Positions 62,719-64,000 of a stretch of DNA of 64,000 nucleotides are shown piece after piece. The stretch is from Paenibacillus woosongensis (lineage in GTDB: Bacteria > Bacillota > Bacilli > Paenibacillales > Paenibacillaceae), in assembly GCF_009725165.1 (NCBI RefSeq), contig NZ_WNZW01000001.1, forward strand, positions 992,001-1,056,000, given 5' to 3'. A program made the translations under genes and the position numbers. How positions within the stretch are numbered: position 1 is the first letter of the stretch; each line of letters opens with the position of its first letter. The notes beneath the pieces are model-generated. The model did no database searches. It worked only from the letters and a program-made list of their open reading frames with translations, and was not told the DNA's origin.

Positions 62719-64000
62719 TTAGACTTTGACTGGGCTGGTGCCTTTGGTGATCATAACTTCCAAATTCTTCACATTGCCGTTATAGATCAGGTCAATGTGG
62801 CACAGATTGTTCTTCTCGTCGATCACATAGTTCATGTCATCGCCGTCATGAATGATTGAATTTATGAAACCGCGCTTGGCCAGCCACATGCTCTTCTGGC
62901 TGCTCGGGTTGTTGCTGAAAAATTTAATAATGTTCTCATGCTTGAAGTCCGCGGTCTGGAAGCGGAGAATCCGCTCTATGTATGTGCTAACCAAGGTTTT
63001 GTAAATCGAGTCGAACCCGTCCTCGGACGCGGCCAGGCTTCTCGCCTTGTACACCGTAATCCGGCGAATGTCTTTGCCTTGCAGCTGTGCATTTTCCGAC
63101 GAGAAAATAAAGCCGAAGTTCTTCCGGTTGATCGAATCCTTGATCGTATTCGTGAAGCCGGTAATCTCCTTGGCCATCGTCGTTACGGCCCGCAGGCTGT
63201 TCTCGCCCGCTTCGATGTCAAAGCGCACGCCAGGGAATTCTTTGCTCGTGTTCTTGAAGGATTCCTTCAAGTATTCCGGACATTGATATGCCGCCACGAT
63301 TCCCGCAGCTACATAGGACGCGCCTACGTATACGCCCTCGATCCACAGCTTGAGAATATCCTCTTTCTCCTTGGAGAGCTGGGCGCCGTTTTCGGTCTGC
63401 ACCATACGGCTGTCGATGACAACCCCGGACTTTTCCTTCGGAATGACCGTAAAGTTCGGAATGCATGGAATGGCATATTCGCTGTATTCCTTGCGGATCA
63501 GCGGCGTGCATTTGTCGATGTATTTGTCGATTCCTGCGGTAGCCATGTTGTTAAATGTCGTCTCTTCACCCGACTCGAAGCTGAAGAAGATTTGCACCTT
63601 GAAGTCTTTGACCACCTGCATGAGCATCGACAATGATTCCATCGTGTTTCCGTCCTGCTTGGCAATTTTCTCGTTGCCCTTGAAGCGTTCGCGGCTAACC
63701 TTCACCTTGCCGGCTGTCTCCAGCTCTACGGAAGGCACAATGCCGAACCAGATCGTATCGCTGAAATCGTTCTTGGAGTTCACCGTGTTCAGGTAGGTCT
63801 CCAGACGAGGAATGTTCGCGCTCTTCACGATCATATCGAGCTTCGTATTTGTCACAAGCAGAGAAGGAGCCATGCCCTTGTTCTTAACCGCATATTGGTC
63901 AAAGAACATTTTCACGCCGAGGATTTTCTCGACCAGCGGCTTAACCGTCTTGACGAAATCATCTTTCGCCGTTTTGTAGAATTCCAGATACGTGTTGTAG
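62719..64000 (-). CDS. Sheath-like (TssC-type) protein, 5' end outside window
   Basis: Open to the right edge: the codons before the ATG at 63915 read YNTYLEFYKTAKDDF and VEKILGVKMFF, so the start lies beyond 64000. Visible: YSEYAIPCIPNFTVIPKEKS, LWIEGVYVGASYVAAGIVAA, KDIRRITVYKARSLAASEDG, STYIERILRFQTADFKHENI, then a short all-beta end (LCHIDLIYNGNVKNLEVMIT). The 'RR...Y.A.SL' strand and the following helix with F..N near the end are like the handshake domain of contractile sheaths. Its place before the tube gene supports this. Often labelled otherwise in databases; the family call is an inference. Confidence 0.55.
   Translation of the reverse strand, partial: YNTYLEFYKTAKDDFVKTVKPLVEKILGVKMFFDQYAVKNKGMAPSLLVTNTKLDMIVKSANIPRLETYLNTVNSKNDFSDTIWFGIVPSVELETAGKVKVSRERFKGNEKIAKQDGNTMESLSMLMQVVKDFKVQIFFSFESGEETTFNNMATAGIDKYIDKCTPLIRKEYSEYAIPCIPNFTVIPKEKSGVVIDSRMVQTENGAQLSKEKEDILKLWIEGVYVGASYVAAGIVAAYQCPEYLKESFKNTSKEFPGVRFDIEAGENSLRAVTTMAKEITGFTNTIKDSINRKNFGFIFSSENAQLQGKDIRRITVYKARSLAASEDGFDSIYKTLVSTYIERILRFQTADFKHENIIKFFSNNPSSQKSMWLAKRGFINSIIHDGDDMNYVIDEKNNLCHIDLIYNGNVKNLEVMITKGTSPVKV

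Noticed and set aside
62938..63636. Plus-strand open frame of 232 codons
   Set aside because: Antisense to the sheath-like gene; no ribosome binding site or family similarity.
62719..64000. Reading the first ATG at 63915 as the gene start
   Set aside because: The frame is open with protein-like sequence to the window edge, so the start is outside.

Overview
The window looks like a chromosome segment of a Paenibacillus-type member of the Bacillota. Evidence is the strong AGGAGG-type ribosome binding sites, simple hairpin-plus-T terminators, and a family mix (YitT, KptA, WYL and LysR regulators, DUF4280, SUKH, Imm30, Imm49, DUF6809) common in that group. The assignment is inference; no rRNA or other marker gene is present.

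Positions 1-18.8 kb are ordinary chromosome. They hold an NmrA-like oxidoreductase (cut by the window edge), a DrrAB-like ABC exporter whose ATPase gene is frameshifted, two paralogous J-domain/TPR membrane proteins (one next to a DUF1266 gene), a lipoprotein, a PPOX protein, a DinB fragment, a WYL regulator, a VanZ protein, a quinone oxidoreductase, a LysR gene divergent from an FMN reductase, a spermidine-synthase-like protein, KptA, and a sulfolactate locus (phosphosulfolactate synthase, MFS transporter, phosphosulfolactate phosphatase) followed by a YitT protein.

Positions 18.9-28.4 kb are AT-rich and hold a bank of small immunity-type genes on the minus strand: a YwqK-like protein, two SUKH-3 proteins, another SUKH-like protein, Imm1-like, DUF4261-like, Imm30 (split), DUF6630-like and Imm49. 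Between them lie broken toxin ends: a DddA/SCP1.201-like deaminase fragment, an orphan YwqJ-like deaminase still attached to a copied piece of a VgrG tail, and an unassigned toxin end beside its decayed partner.

Positions 28.4-64 kb are, by inference, one large minus-strand contractile injection system with type VI-like logic. In transcription order: a sheath-like protein (cut by the window end), an Hcp-like tube protein, a J-domain protein, two FHA proteins, a PP2C phosphatase, a membrane PP2C-like protein that lacks metal ligands, two conserved proteins of unknown fold, an Hsp70-like ATPase and four RDD membrane proteins. Then come two parallel copies of a loading cassette: a conserved 258-aa protein, a structural VgrG, two adaptor-type proteins, a PAAR-like DUF4280 protein, a VgrG with a C-terminal toxin, and immunity. 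Cassette 1 also has an EagR/DcrB-like chaperone. A 1.17-kb direct repeat marks the duplication.

Only one effector reads as intact: the 1048-residue VgrG with a CdiA-type tRNase end (42114-45260), with its immunity gene immediately downstream. The VgrG-nuclease at 28461-31197 is cut off by a run of seven C bases and an in-frame TGA, the second CdiA-type effector (38201-40864) is N-terminally truncated and frameshifted, and the deaminases are fragments. The picture is one current weapon, a set of retained immunity genes and discarded warheads. The C7 tract could also be an on/off switch, and some indels could be sequencing errors.
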